A stretch of 6,204 bases of DNA from Flavobacterium sp. Its GTDB lineage: Bacteria; Bacteroidota; Bacteroidia; Flavobacteriales; Flavobacteriaceae. Under the pieces are notes generated by a model. The model saw nothing but the letters and a program-made list of their open reading frames with translations, did not search any database and was not told the origin of the DNA. The first letter of the stretch is position 1. Each line of letters starts with the position of its first letter. The DNA lies in the NCBI GenBank assembly GCA_030682755.1, contig JAUXNR010000676.1, positions 1 to 6,204 of the forward strand, written 5' to 3'. A program made the translations under genes and the position numbers. Below, one piece after another: positions 5,901 through 6,204 of this stretch.

Positions 5901-6204
5901 TATTGCTTTTTTTGATAATCTGTTAATAAAACCGGACCTTCTAAGCAATCGCGAACAATTTGTAAAGTACCGTCAGTTTTTGTGTCAATGAACCATTTTA
6001 TCAAAGATATTGTGCCTTCAACAATTTCTATTCCGGTAATACTTCTTGGGTGAACACAGCTTCCGTCGTTAAAATAATTAATAGAATTATCGTTAGCGTT
6101 TGGAAATCTTGGTCTGTGAGTATGCCCGGTGATAGTGATTATGTTGTCATTATCAGAAATCCATTTTTTTATTCTGCGTTCAATTTTTATTAATTCAACA
6201 TAGT
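5900..6204 (-). CDS. Calcineurin-like metallophosphoesterase, C-terminal 100 residues (partial)
   Basis: The reading frame enters from the right edge and stops with TAA at 5902-5900. The visible part contains ITGHTHRPRFP, whose Gly-His-Thr-His (residues 26-29 of the fragment) is the metal-binding GHTH signature of calcineurin-like phosphoesterases. It is followed by YFNDGSCVHPRSITGIEI, where NDGS is the usual strand after that motif, and then by LIKWF and LEGPVLL. The catalytic N-terminal motifs (D-x-H, GD-x-x-D, GNH) would lie outside the window, so the subfamily (for example a LpxH/UDP-diacylglucosamine-hydrolase-like enzyme or a general phosphatase) cannot be decided. The one-base overlap with the SGNH lipoprotein start indicates one operon, with this gene first. 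Confidence 0.87.
   Translation of the reverse strand, partial: YVELIKIERRIKKWISDNDNIITITGHTHRPRFPNANDNSINYFNDGSCVHPRSITGIEIVEGTISLIKWFIDTKTDGTLQIVRDCLEGPVLLTDYQKKQ

Noticed and set aside
5901..5948. N-terminal extension of the SGNH hydrolase to an ATG at 5948
   Set aside because: It would bury the lipoprotein signal peptide behind 16 residues and overlap the phosphoesterase coding end. The ATG at 5900 gives an intact signal peptide and a TAATG junction.

Overview
The window is AT-rich chromosomal DNA that looks like a member of the Bacteroidota, most likely a Flavobacterium-type organism. Supporting signs are the T9SS C-terminal sorting domain on a secreted protease, TAnnTTTG-type promoter elements, A-rich leaders in place of Shine-Dalgarno sites, a YumC/TrxR-like ferredoxin-NADP+ reductase, and an extragenic repeat of a kind I remember from flavobacterial genomes. 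Taxonomy is inferred; no marker gene is present.

Left part (1-2828, + strand): an iron-sulfur/redox neighbourhood. It opens with the last codons of what is probably an Mrp/NBP35-type Fe-S carrier ATPase, overlapped (TAATG) by a 79-aa NifU C-terminal-domain protein. A G+C-rich repeat (279-368) and a leader built of 8-bp units (437-480) precede the ferredoxin-NADP+ reductase gene (487-1545). Its probable partner, an adrenodoxin-type [2Fe-2S] ferredoxin, lies at 2462-2794 and ends in a strong hairpin terminator. Reductase and ferredoxin are separated by about 0.9 kb of accessory DNA: a promoter-like site, the remains of two small overlapping genes (1580-1844), and a gene for a secreted protein of unknown function (1879-2460) that stops one base before the ferredoxin.

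Right part (2849-6204, - strand): a 684-aa secreted M43 (pappalysin/cytophagalysin-type) zinc metalloprotease with a T9SS sorting domain; a 286-bp AT-rich gap with one 9-bp inverted repeat; an SGNH/GDSL-type lipoprotein hydrolase; and the C-terminal 100 residues of a calcineurin-like metallophosphoesterase. The last two overlap by one base (TAATG) and are probably translationally coupled. The terminator at 2795-2828 is symmetric and probably serves both convergent transcription units.

The least ordinary item is the remnant between the reductase and ferredoxin genes. Removing a single 4-bp tandem duplication (AACC-AACC) and reading through one TAG restores a continuous 63-codon reading frame. 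This frame overlaps a second truncated frame, which looks like a dying two-gene cassette. I see no complete new defence or mobile system here.
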